Assembly (NCBI RefSeq): GCF_000147815.2
Contig: NC_015957.1
Span: forward strand, 2,294,001 to 2,358,000
Source of the DNA: Streptomyces violaceusniger Tu 4113
GTDB taxonomy: Bacteria; Actinomycetota; Actinomycetes; Streptomycetales; Streptomycetaceae
DNA length: 64,000 bases
Reading direction: 5' to 3'
Below are positions 51,574 through 59,473 of the stretch, piece by piece; within the stretch, counting starts at the first letter, position 1; the number at the start of each line of letters is the position of its first letter. The notes beneath the pieces were generated by a model. It was not told the DNA's origin and did no database searches. It saw only the letters and a list, made by a program, of their open reading frames with translations. The translations under genes and the position numbers were made by a program.

Positions 51574-52821
51574 GTGAGCTCGGGCGGGCTGGAGCTGCCC
51601 CCCGGTGACGGAGGTCCCGGGGGTGACGGCTCCACCGACACACCTCCCGGCGCAGTGTCCCTGGTGCGGCCGATGGAGATCGGAGCGGAACTGGACTGGG
51701 GCGCCGACGCCTGGAGCGAGGTGCGCACACGCGCACGCCGGGCCGGGCGGGCCTATATCTGGCTCAACCTCGTGGAACAGCGGCTGCGCGCGGTCGTCAA
51801 CGCCGTACTGCGGCCCATCTACGCACCGGTCCACGGCGAGGACTGGGTCATCGCCGCCGCCGGCCCCGCCGGGCAGGAGTGGGTGCAGCGGGCGGTCGCG
51901 GTCCGGGAGGTGAGCCGGCGCAAGGGCTATCTGCTCGACCCCGCCGACGACAATGTCGTCAGCTTTCTGACCCTGCCGCAGTTGCGGGAGCTCCTCGTCC
52001 AGCACTGGCCGTGCTTCGAGCCGTACCTCGACGACCGCCGCGAGGTGGAGCTGGCCCTGGACGAGCTGGAGGTCGCCCGCAATGTGGTCTCCCGCAACCG
52101 CGCCCTGTCCGTGACGGTCCTCGCCCAGGCCGAACGCGCCTCCGCCCGGCTGCTGGAGATCCTCGGCAGCGGCACCGGCTCCCCCTCCGCCGACCGGCTG
52201 CCCATCGACGCCGTCGAGGACCTCGTCGGCGACCGCTACGCCGATGTCGTGGGCGTCCACCCCGACCGGGTGCGGCTGCAGCGCCAGCTCCCCGCCGAGG
52301 ACCTCTTCGGCAACGCCCGCCGCCTCGACGCCGTCGGCATCGGACTCAACCTCCTGGTCCAGAACTACTCGGGCCGCCGGCTGGTCCGGCTGGCCGAATC
52401 CGGCTGCCGGGCCCGGCTGCTCTTCCTCAACCCGGCGAGCAGCGCGGTACGGCGCCGGGAGCGCGAACTGGGCCTCAAGAAGGGCGAGATGAGCCGCTCG
52501 GTGGAGATGAACATCCTCCATATGCGGCGGGTGCGCGCCCGGCTGCGGGACCCGGACGCGTTCGAGATCCATGTCTTCGACGAGACCCCCCGCTTCACCG
52601 CCTACCTGGTCAACGGCGACGGCGCGGACGGCCTCGCGGTCGTCCAGCCGTATCTGCGCAAGGCCCGGGGCATGGAGGCCCCGGTCCTGGTGCTGCGCGG
52701 CGGCGGGCGGGGCAGCGACGTCGTCCGCGAGGGCGCGGGCCAAGAGGGCGAGGGCGGGCTCTTCGGCACCTACCGCGAGGAGTTCGAAAGCGTCTGGGCG
52801 GACTCCCGGCCGGTGTCCTGA
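51574..52821 (+). CDS. SAV2148-family HEPN-domain protein
   Basis: A 415-residue cytosolic protein with a long helical body (AYIWLNLVEQRLRAVVNAVL; DDNVVSFLTLPQLRELLVQH) recognisable as the Streptomyces SAV2148-type HEPN family. I could not identify a clear R-x4-6-H nuclease motif. HEPN domains often act as RNases or RNA/nucleotide binders, so activity is open. GTG start. A TAGTCT -10-like box is 38 bases upstream. Confidence 0.68.
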   Translation: MSSGGLELPPGDGGPGGDGSTDTPPGAVSLVRPMEIGAELDWGADAWSEVRTRARRAGRAYIWLNLVEQRLRAVVNAVLRPIYAPVHGEDWVIAAAGPAGQEWVQRAVAVREVSRRKGYLLDPADDNVVSFLTLPQLRELLVQHWPCFEPYLDDRREVELALDELEVARNVVSRNRALSVTVLAQAERASARLLEILGSGTGSPSADRLPIDAVEDLVGDRYADVVGVHPDRVRLQRQLPAEDLFGNARRLDAVGIGLNLLVQNYSGRRLVRLAESGCRARLLFLNPASSAVRRRERELGLKKGEMSRSVEMNILHMRRVRARLRDPDAFEIHVFDETPRFTAYLVNGDGADGLAVVQPYLRKARGMEAPVLVLRGGGRGSDVVREGAGQEGEGGLFGTYREEFESVWADSRPVS

Positions 52822-52857
52822 GCCTACGGCCCGGTGTCCTGACCCGACTGGCCGTTG

Positions 52858-53688
52858 TTACCGAACCGGCCGGTCGGTGGTGCTCTGGTACGGCGGCCGC
52901 AGCGCCCGGGCGGCCCAGCGGCCGTCGGTGCGGCTGATGTGCACCGGGTGGTCGAAGCACTTGCTGATGGCGTCGGTGGTCAGGACCGCGTCGACCTCCC
53001 CCGCGCTCAGGCACTCGCCCTCCCGCAGCAGCATCGCGTGGGTGGTACTGGCGGGCAGCTCCTCCAGGTGGTGGGTCACCAGGACGGTGGCCAGTCCGGG
53101 GTGTTCCCGGCGCAGGGTGTCCAGGCTCTCCAGCAACTGCTCACGGGCGGCCAGGTCCAGGCCGGTGGCCGGTTCGTCGAGCAGCAGCAGCCGGGGGAGG
53201 GGCATCAGCGCCCGGGCGATCAGGACTCGGCCGCGCTGGCCCTGCGACAGGGTCGGCCAGCGCGCGTCCAGCTTCCCGCCCATGCCGAGGGTGGTCAGCA
53301 GCCGGTCGGCCCGCTCCCGCTGCTCGGGGGTGGTGTGGCGGCGGGGGACCGGCTCCACGGTGTTGGTCAGCCCGGTGAGCACCACGTCCCGCACCCGCAG
53401 CGGGGAGCGCAGCGGATGCCGGGGGTCGACATGGCCCACGAACGACCGCAGCTCCCGCAGATCCACCCGCCCCAGCGTGCGGCCGAGGACCTCCACCGTG
53501 CCGTGCGTCGGATGCACCAGCGCGCCCGCGAGGCTGAGCAGAGTGGACATGCCCGCGCCGTTGGAGCCGAGCAGCGCCCAGTGCTCGCCCTGGTGGACGG
53601 TGAGCGAGATCGAGCGCAGCAGCGGGGTGCCGTCGCGCACCACATCCACATCGCTGAGCCTGAGTACGGGGACGGCCGGGGCGGTCAC
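52858..53688 (-). CDS. ABC transporter ATPase with Walker A Lys replaced by Met
   Basis: A 276-residue protein resembling manganese/iron-type ABC ATPases: VLRLSDVDVVRDGTPLL, P-loop GSNGAGMSTLL with Met47 where Lys is invariant, signature LSQGQRGRVLIARAL, Walker B LLLLDEPATGLD, and H-loop VTHHLEEL. Everything but the P-loop lysine looks functional. The change AAG to ATG is one base, so a sequencing error or recent mutation cannot be excluded. The GTG start overlaps the GntR stop (GTGA at 53685-53688). No membrane subunit nearby. Confidence 0.85.
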   Translation of the reverse strand: MTAPAVPVLRLSDVDVVRDGTPLLRSISLTVHQGEHWALLGSNGAGMSTLLSLAGALVHPTHGTVEVLGRTLGRVDLRELRSFVGHVDPRHPLRSPLRVRDVVLTGLTNTVEPVPRRHTTPEQRERADRLLTTLGMGGKLDARWPTLSQGQRGRVLIARALMPLPRLLLLDEPATGLDLAAREQLLESLDTLRREHPGLATVLVTHHLEELPASTTHAMLLREGECLSAGEVDAVLTTDAISKCFDHPVHISRTDGRWAARALRPPYQSTTDRPVR

Positions 53689-54398
53689 GGGGCCGCCACC
53701 TCCTTTTCGCTGTCGAAGAGTTCCATGACGGCCTCGAGATGGGAGACCGTGGCCGCGATCGCGGCGTCGGCGTCCCCGCGCGCCAGCCCGTCCAGCAGCT
53801 CGGCGTGGGCGCACGACACATCGGGCAGTGCCGTCTCGTAGCTGACCATCTCCACCAGCGCCGTGCGCAGCACCGGCAGGACGGAGGTGAAGAGGCCGAG
53901 CAGCACGGGGTTCCCGGACAGCTCCACCACGGCCCGGTGGAAGGCCAGATCGGCGTCCACGAAGGCGGCCGGATCGCCTCCGGTCCGCTCCTCGCGCAGC
54001 GCGAGCTGGTCCCGCAGCCGTCCGATGTCCTCGGGGCGCAGGCGCCCGGCGGCCAGCCGGGCGGCCTCGACTTCGAGGGCGCGGCGCACCTCGTACACCT
54101 CCCGCAGCCGGGCCCGGCGCAGGAGCCGCCGCATGTCGCCGTCCGCGGCGGGGGCCGGGGCCGGGGGCTCGGCGGCGTAGGTGCCCGAGCCATGGCGCAC
54201 CTCCACCAGCCCGTCATGGGCCAGCAGCCGTACGGCCTCCCGCACCGAGGAGCGGCCCACGCCCAGTTCGGCGGCGAGCGCCACCTCGTTGGGCAGCCGC
54301 TCACCGGACCGCCAGCGGCCCTCCGCGAGCATCGCGCGCAGGGCGCTCTCGACCCGCGGCACCACGGGCCCGTGCCGCAACCGTGCCGTCTCCGCCAC
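53685..54398 (-). CDS. GntR/FadR-family regulator
   Basis: A 237-residue regulator with an N-terminal winged HTH (LPNEVALAAELGVGRSSVREAVRLLAHDGLVEVR) and an FCD effector domain with VDADLAFHRAVVELSGNP, where Asp and His bind metal/ligand. GTG start. A 22-base perfect palindrome lies 53 bases upstream and is probably its operator. It overlaps the ABC ATPase gene and likely controls it. Confidence 0.9.
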   Translation of the reverse strand: MAETARLRHGPVVPRVESALRAMLAEGRWRSGERLPNEVALAAELGVGRSSVREAVRLLAHDGLVEVRHGSGTYAAEPPAPAPAADGDMRRLLRRARLREVYEVRRALEVEAARLAAGRLRPEDIGRLRDQLALREERTGGDPAAFVDADLAFHRAVVELSGNPVLLGLFTSVLPVLRTALVEMVSYETALPDVSCAHAELLDGLARGDADAAIAATVSHLEAVMELFDSEKEVAAP

Positions 54399-54450
54399 CG
54401 CGCCGCGCCTTCCTGAACGATCTTCCGAGGACGGCGGGACTCTAACACAG

Positions 54451-54472
54451 AGTCCTCAGACGTCTGAGGACT
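54451..54472. promoter_or_regulatory. 22-base perfect palindrome upstream of the GntR gene
   Basis: The half-site AGTCCTCAGAC is repeated exactly in inverted form. On the minus strand an extended -10 (TGTTAGAGT) follows within about 10 bases, so a protein bound here would cover the GntR promoter. Confidence 0.65.
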
Positions 54473-54618
54473 TGCCGTGGCTGACCGGGCCGTGACTCAC
54501 CGGGCCGGAAGCCCTGGAGGCCCTGGAAGCCCCGGGCGTCCGGCTCACCCGTCGTTGTCAGTGGTGCGTGGGAAGGTGGTGCACACCTGGGGGAAGTACG
54601 ACAAAGGGAGGGGCGGTC

Positions 54619-55341
54619 ATGGGCTGGCATCGGGGGCTGCTGATCGGATTCGATCTGGAGACGACGGGCACCGATCCGCGGACGTCACGGATCGTGACGG
54701 CAGCCGTGGTCGAGGTGAGGGACGGGGAGCCGATAGGGCGGCGCGAGTGGCTGGCCGATCCCCAAGTGCCCATCCCCGACGGCGCCGTGGCGGTCCACGG
54801 CATCACCAATGAGCGGGCGGCGGCGGAGGGCCGGTCCGCGCGTGAGGTGGTCGAGGAGGTCGCCGAGGTGCTGGTGGCCCACTGGCGCGCCGGCGCCCCG
54901 GTGGTGGCGTACAACGCGGCGTTCGATCTCAGCCTGCTCGCCGCCGAGTTGGGGCGGCACGGGCTGCGCCCGCTGAGCGAGCGGTTGGAGGGCGCGGAGA
55001 CCGGCCCCGTGGTGGATCCGTACACGATAGATCGCGCGGTCGACCGCTATCGCAAGGGCAAGCGCACGCTGGAGGCGGTCTGCGGGGAGTACGGGGTGGT
55101 GCACGACCGAGCCCATGACGCCGGTGCGGACGCGCTGGCGGCGGTGCGGGTCGCCTGCGCGCTCGCCGAGCGCCACCGCGAGGTGGCCGGGCTCGAGCTG
55201 TGGGACCTCCACCGCAAGCAGGTGGGGTGGTACGCGGGCTGGGCGGCCGACTTCCAGTCCTGGCTGCGCCGCAAGGGCACCCCGGACGCGGTCGTGGACG
55301 GCGGCTGGCCCCTGCGGGAGGCCGGCGCGGTGATGGGGTAG
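54619..55341 (+). CDS. DnaQ-like DEDD 3'-5' exonuclease
   Basis: A 240-residue protein with ExoI FDLETTGTDP (residues 10-19), ExoII VVAYNAAFDLSLL (about 98-110), and ExoIII HDAGADALAAVRVACA (about 164-179), giving the four acidic residues and His of DEDDh exonucleases. Likely a repair or proofreading nuclease; about 60 C-terminal residues lie beyond the domain. ATG 54619 has GGGAGGGG upstream. Single gene. Confidence 0.88.
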   Translation: MGWHRGLLIGFDLETTGTDPRTSRIVTAAVVEVRDGEPIGRREWLADPQVPIPDGAVAVHGITNERAAAEGRSAREVVEEVAEVLVAHWRAGAPVVAYNAAFDLSLLAAELGRHGLRPLSERLEGAETGPVVDPYTIDRAVDRYRKGKRTLEAVCGEYGVVHDRAHDAGADALAAVRVACALAERHREVAGLELWDLHRKQVGWYAGWAADFQSWLRRKGTPDAVVDGGWPLREAGAVMG

Positions 55342-55466
55342 TGGGGTGGCGGCGCCCGCCCGGCGGAGAGCGGAGCGCGCCGCACCGATGAGTTTCCCGC
55401 CCCCGGCCGGTCCGTATGGGTAAGGGGCACTGAGGGCACCACGGACTCGATGAGGAGAAACCGACC

Positions 55467-56069
55467 GTGACCGACGACCAGACCACCATGATCGACTTCG
55501 CACCCACCGTCAACCGGGTGACGGCGCTGTTCAGCGGCGTCTCGGACGAGCAGCTCACCGCGCCCACACCGTGTGGCAGCTACTCCGTGGGAGATCTGCT
55601 CGACCACTTCTTGGGATTCGCCATCGGCATGCGCCACGCCGCCGAGAAGACCACGGCCCCGGCGGGCCCGGACGACCCCGCCCCAGGGGAGGGGGCGGCG
55701 GAGCGCCTTGACCCCGAGTGGCGGCAGGAGCTGCCGCGCCGGCTCGACGCGCTGACCGCGGCCTGGCGCGAGCCGTCCGCCTGGCAGGGCACCACGGAGG
55801 CCGGGGGCGTCACCATGCCCGCCCAGATGATGGGCGTCGTGGCGCTGGACGAGCTGCTGATCCACGGCTGGGATCTCGCCCGCGCCACCGGCCAGCCCTA
55901 CGACTGCGATCCCCGCAGCGCCGAGGCCATCATCGGATGGCTGTCGGCGTTCCCGGACGAGCAGCGCCCGGACGGCGCGTTCGGCCCCATGGTCTCCGTC
56001 CCGGACGACGCCCCGCCACTGGACCGCGCGGTCGCCCTCAGCGGCCGCGACCCCAAGTGGCAAGCCTGA
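55467..56069 (+). CDS. TIGR03086-family, DinB/mycothiol-maleylpyruvate-isomerase-like protein
   Basis: A 200-residue protein: FAPTVNRVTALFSGVSDEQL, TPCGSYSVGDLLDHFLGF with a candidate metal His, and LDELLIHGWDLARATGQPY with a second His. The family folds as a four-helix bundle that binds a divalent metal; some members are mycothiol-dependent enzymes. GTG start with GAGGAGAAACC upstream. Its last codons and stop are duplicated 123 bases downstream. Confidence 0.85.
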   Translation: MTDDQTTMIDFAPTVNRVTALFSGVSDEQLTAPTPCGSYSVGDLLDHFLGFAIGMRHAAEKTTAPAGPDDPAPGEGAAERLDPEWRQELPRRLDALTAAWREPSAWQGTTEAGGVTMPAQMMGVVALDELLIHGWDLARATGQPYDCDPRSAEAIIGWLSAFPDEQRPDGAFGPMVSVPDDAPPLDRAVALSGRDPKWQA

Positions 56070-56574
56070 CAGGGGAGAACGGCACGGCGCGTCGGCGGGG
56101 CGGGCCTGTCAGGGCCCGCTCGTCGGGAACCTGGCGTTGGCCCGGACGGCGGGCCGTCCGGAGCCGTCCGGCGCCCCAAGTGGCGAGCCTGACAAGCGAG
56201 AACCGCACGCCGGGTCGGCCGGGCCGGCCTGCCAGGGCCCGCTCGTCCGGGCCTGGGCGTTGGCCCGGACGAGCGGGCCGTCCGGAGCCGCTCGTCCGGG
56301 CCTGAGCGGGGCGGCCTCGGCGTGGCGTGCGGGCTCGCCCGTCCGGGCGGGCGCGTTGGGTCGCTCGGTGGTTGTCCTGGCCCGCTCGTCCGGGCCTGTG
56401 CGGGGGTCGCCTCGGTGGTCGGTCGGGTCTGCGCGGGGGTCTTCGGTGGTCGGTCGGGGCACGGCCGGAAAGCCGCTCGTACCGGCCCGCACGGCGGGGC
56501 GCCCGCCAGGTCGGCCCGCGCCGGGTCGGCCCGCGCCGTGTCGCGCGTGGTGGCGCTGAGCTGGAGCCGGTCGG
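56050..56574. repeat. Duplicated 3' end and GCCCGCTCGTCCGGGCC repeat region
   Basis: A unit beginning CCCCAAGTGGCAAGCCTGAC at 56051, which contains the preceding gene's stop, recurs at 56174 (period 123 bases). Further decayed copies of the GCCCGCTCGTCCGGGCCTG core continue to about 56420. No gene in this 500-base gap. Confidence 0.82.
56236..56279. terminator. Strong hairpin with 18-base perfect stem
   Basis: Arms 56236-56253 (starts GGCCCGCTCG) and 56262-56279 are exact inverted complements around an 8-base loop. It lies between convergent genes, so termination or mRNA 3'-end protection is likely. Confidence 0.6.
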
Positions 56575-57495
56575 TCAGAACGTGTGCCAGCGCACCGTCG
56601 GGTCGTCCTCCCGTAGGGAGGCGATGCGGCGGGTGAATTCGGCGCGGGCCGCCGGGTTGCCCGGGGCGTGCTGGGCGACCCAGGCGCAGCTCGCCGTCTC
56701 CCGCGCGCCGCGCAGCACCGCGCAGCCGGGCCACTCCCGGACGTCCCAGCCGTACTCCGCCACGAACGCGTCGTATGCCTCCGCCCCGAGCCCATAGCGG
56801 TCCCGGGACAGCGCCATCACCACCAGATCGTGCTCGCGCAGATCGTGCGAGAAGGTCTCCAGGTCCACCAGCACGGGGCCGTCCGGGCCGATGTGCACAT
56901 TGCGCGGCAGCGCGTCGCCGTGGATCGGGCCGGGGGTGAGCCGCGGGGTCAGTTCCTCGACGGCGGTCGCGAAGTCGTCCCGGCGGGCGCGCAGATAGGC
57001 CGCGTCCGCCGGATCGATCGCGTCCCCGGCCAGCCGCAGCCAGCGCTCGATCCCGCCCAGCAGATCGCGGCGCGGCAGCGGGAGCGGTGCCGGATCGGCG
57101 GGCGGGTCGGGCAGCGCGTGCACCATCCGCAGCAGCTCCGCGAGGTCGCGCGGCCCGGCGGGGCGTACGGGGTCGGGAAGCCGCTGCCAGTACGTGACGA
57201 GATGGTTGGCGAACGGAAGCGGCTGCTCGGAGCCGAAGCGCCGGTCGGGACGGACCGCGGGGAGCCCTTCCCGGGCGAGCCAGTCGGCGATCCTCAGCTC
57301 CCGGGCGGCCCGGTCCCACACCTCCAGATCGCGGCTGATCCGGACCACCAGGGAGAGGCTGTCGAGGGCGAAGACGGCGTTCTCACCGAGGGCCAGCAGC
57401 CGGGCCTCCGCCGTACCGGCCCGGTAGGGCGGCAGCGCGGCCGAGAGCACCGCCCGCGCCCGTTCCTCCGTCAGGGCGAGATCCGCCACCGCCAC
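56575..57495 (-). CDS. APH-like phosphotransferase (aminoglycoside/choline kinase fold)
   Basis: A 306-residue kinase-fold protein: LLALGENAVFALDSLSLVVRISRD (N-lobe with a nucleotide-binding Lys/Arg position), GPIHGDALPRNVHIGPDGPV as the catalytic loop with HGDxxxxN, and VLVDLETFSHDLREHDLV as the metal-binding DxE. Many such proteins are metabolic kinases rather than antibiotic-resistance enzymes; no substrate can be assigned. GTG 57495 follows GAGGAGTGAGGGG. Divergent from the sugar ABC operon. Confidence 0.85.
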   Translation of the reverse strand: MAVADLALTEERARAVLSAALPPYRAGTAEARLLALGENAVFALDSLSLVVRISRDLEVWDRAARELRIADWLAREGLPAVRPDRRFGSEQPLPFANHLVTYWQRLPDPVRPAGPRDLAELLRMVHALPDPPADPAPLPLPRRDLLGGIERWLRLAGDAIDPADAAYLRARRDDFATAVEELTPRLTPGPIHGDALPRNVHIGPDGPVLVDLETFSHDLREHDLVVMALSRDRYGLGAEAYDAFVAEYGWDVREWPGCAVLRGARETASCAWVAQHAPGNPAARAEFTRRIASLREDDPTVRWHTF

Positions 57496-57596
57496 ACCCC
57501 TCACTCCTCGTCGTCCAGCCCGCCCACGTCCCGGTCGTCCCCCAGTCCCCCAGTCCGCCCGCCCAAGTCTCGCATCGGCTGCCGCAGGTGCACCGC

Positions 57597-57625
57597 TTGA
57601 CTGCACCGTCCGCCCTCCGCACGAT
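57597..57625 (+). promoter_or_regulatory. Promoter of the sugar ABC operon
   Basis: TTGACT (57597-57602), 17 bases, CACGAT (57620-57625). The GGTGCACC palindrome just upstream (57587-57594), with GCACC again at 57603, could be operator DNA. Confidence 0.5.
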
Positions 57626-57680
57626 GACGTGGGCTCTCCCACCGGACCGCCCTCCCACCGCGTCCGAAGGAGGCCCTGCC

Positions 57681-58625
57681 GTGATACCCGTGACCGCCGC
57701 CTCGGCGCGCTCGGACCAGGGCTCCGCCCCACCCCCGTCGGCCGCCCCCGGCAAGGGTTCGGGCCGTGCGGGGAGCGGCCACCGGGCGTGGTTCCTGGTG
57801 CTGCCCGCGCTGATCCCGATCCTCCTGCTCAGCGTCGGCCCGCTGCTCTACGGCATCGTGCTCGCCTTCACCGACTCCCAGGCGGGCCGCACCGACCCCA
57901 CCCAGTGGATCGGGCTGCTCAACTTCCAGGACCTGCTGCGCGACACCCTCTTCTGGGAGTCCTTCCGGATCGGCCTGGTGTGGGCGGTCGCCGTCTCCGT
58001 ACCGCAGTTCCTGCTCGCGCTCGGACTCGCGCTGCTGCTCAATCAGAACCTGCGGTTCCGCTGGCTGTCGCGGGCGCTCGCGATCGTTCCCTGGGCGATG
58101 CCGGAGGTCGTGGTCGGCATCATGTGGCGGCTGGTCTACCACCCCGACGCGGGGCTGCTCAACGAGACGCTCGGTACCCACCGCGACTGGCTCGGCAGCC
58201 TGTCCACCGCCCTGCCCGCAGTCGTCGTGGTCGGCATCTGGGCACGCCTTCCGCAGGTCACGGTCACCCTGCTGGCCGGTCTCTCCAACGTCCCGCGCGA
58301 ACTGCACGAGGCCGCCGCCATGGACGGCGCCGGTGCCTGGCGCCGCTTTTGCACCGTCACCTGGCCCGCCATCAGACCCATCGCCCTCGCCATCAGCGCC
58401 CTCAGCTTCATCTGGAACGTCAACTCCTTCGCGCTGGTCTACGTCCTGACGGGCGGCGGACCCGGCGGCCGGACCCGGCTGCCGATGCTCTTCGCCTATG
58501 AAGAAGCGTTCCGCTACGGCCAGTTCGGCTACGCGGCGGCGATGGGCTGTGTACTGGTGGCGGTGGTCTCCATCCTGCTGGCCGTCCATCTCGTGGCCCG
58601 GTTGAAGGGAGACGACGACGCATGA
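57681..58625 (+). CDS. Sugar ABC transporter permease 1 (MalF type)
   Basis: A 314-residue inner-membrane permease with six helices; the EAA loop ELHEAAAMDGAGAWRRFCTV (about 209-228) contacts the ATPase. The start was set at GTG 57681 because AAGGAGG is 7 bases upstream; an ATG-type extension was rejected. It overlaps the second permease by 4 bases. No ATPase gene is in the operon; in Streptomyces such importers use the shared MsiK ATPase. Confidence 0.92.
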   Translation: MIPVTAASARSDQGSAPPPSAAPGKGSGRAGSGHRAWFLVLPALIPILLLSVGPLLYGIVLAFTDSQAGRTDPTQWIGLLNFQDLLRDTLFWESFRIGLVWAVAVSVPQFLLALGLALLLNQNLRFRWLSRALAIVPWAMPEVVVGIMWRLVYHPDAGLLNETLGTHRDWLGSLSTALPAVVVVGIWARLPQVTVTLLAGLSNVPRELHEAAAMDGAGAWRRFCTVTWPAIRPIALAISALSFIWNVNSFALVYVLTGGGPGGRTRLPMLFAYEEAFRYGQFGYAAAMGCVLVAVVSILLAVHLVARLKGDDDA

Positions 58626-59473
58626 ATACTCGCCTCACCGCCCGGCGCCGCGCGGCCCGCACCGGCCAGTACCTCGCCCTCCTCGGCTATTTGATCTTCC
58701 TCGCCTTCCCGCTGCTGTGGCTGGTCTCCACCGCGTTCAAACCGCCGCGCGAGCTGGCGAGCCTCCACCCCGGCTGGATCCCCGACCACCCCACCCTCGA
58801 CAACTTCCGCCAGGCGTTCGACGAGCAGCCGCTGCTGCGGTCCGCCGGGAACAGCCTGATCGCCTCTCTCGCCGCCGCGGCCATCACCGTCGTCATCGCC
58901 ACCCCGATGGCGTATGTGATGGCCCGGCACCACCGCTCCCCGCTGTCCCGGGCGGCCACCGGCTGGATCGTGGTCAGCCAGGCGTTCCCCTTCGTCCTGG
59001 TGATCATCCCGCTGTTCCTGGTGCTCAAGGAGGTCCGCCTGATCGACTCCCTCTCCGGGCTGATCATGGTGTACGTGGTGTGGTCCCTGCCGTTCGCCCT
59101 GTGGATGCTGGCCGGGTACGCCCGGGCCGTACCGCGCGAGCTGGAGGAGGCCGCGGCCGTGGACGGCGCGAGCAGACTGCGGACGCTGATCTCGGTGACC
59201 ATGCCGCTGCTGGCCCCCGGCATCGTGGCCACCGCCCTCTTCGCCTTCATCACCGCCTGGAACGAGTTCTTCTTCGCGCTCGTCCTGCTCAAGTCCCCGC
59301 AGAAACAGACGATGCCGGTCATCCTCACGCACTTCATCGGCACCGAAGGCGTCGCCGACCTCGGCCCGCTCGCCGCCGCCTCACTGCTGGCGACGCTGCC
59401 CTCGCTCGTGCTGTTCGCGGTCATCCAGCGCCGGATCACCAGCGGCACCCTGGCCGGGGCGGTGAAGCACTGA
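58622..59473 (+). CDS. Sugar ABC transporter permease 2 (MalG type)
   Basis: A 283-residue permease with six helices and the EAA loop ELEEAAAVDGASRLRTLISV (about 173-192). The ATG overlaps permease 1's stop (ATGA), and the last base of its own stop is the first of the next ATG (TGATG). Confidence 0.93.
   Translation: MNTRLTARRRAARTGQYLALLGYLIFLAFPLLWLVSTAFKPPRELASLHPGWIPDHPTLDNFRQAFDEQPLLRSAGNSLIASLAAAAITVVIATPMAYVMARHHRSPLSRAATGWIVVSQAFPFVLVIIPLFLVLKEVRLIDSLSGLIMVYVVWSLPFALWMLAGYARAVPRELEEAAAVDGASRLRTLISVTMPLLAPGIVATALFAFITAWNEFFFALVLLKSPQKQTMPVILTHFIGTEGVADLGPLAAASLLATLPSLVLFAVIQRRITSGTLAGAVKH

Noticed and set aside
52858..53688. Truncation or frameshift in the ABC ATPase
   Set aside because: The reading frame is full length and all other motifs are intact; only the P-loop Lys is changed.
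56575..57495. Antibiotic-resistance call for the APH-like protein
   Set aside because: HGD and DxE motifs define only the kinase fold; no residues specific to known aminoglycoside kinases were recognised.
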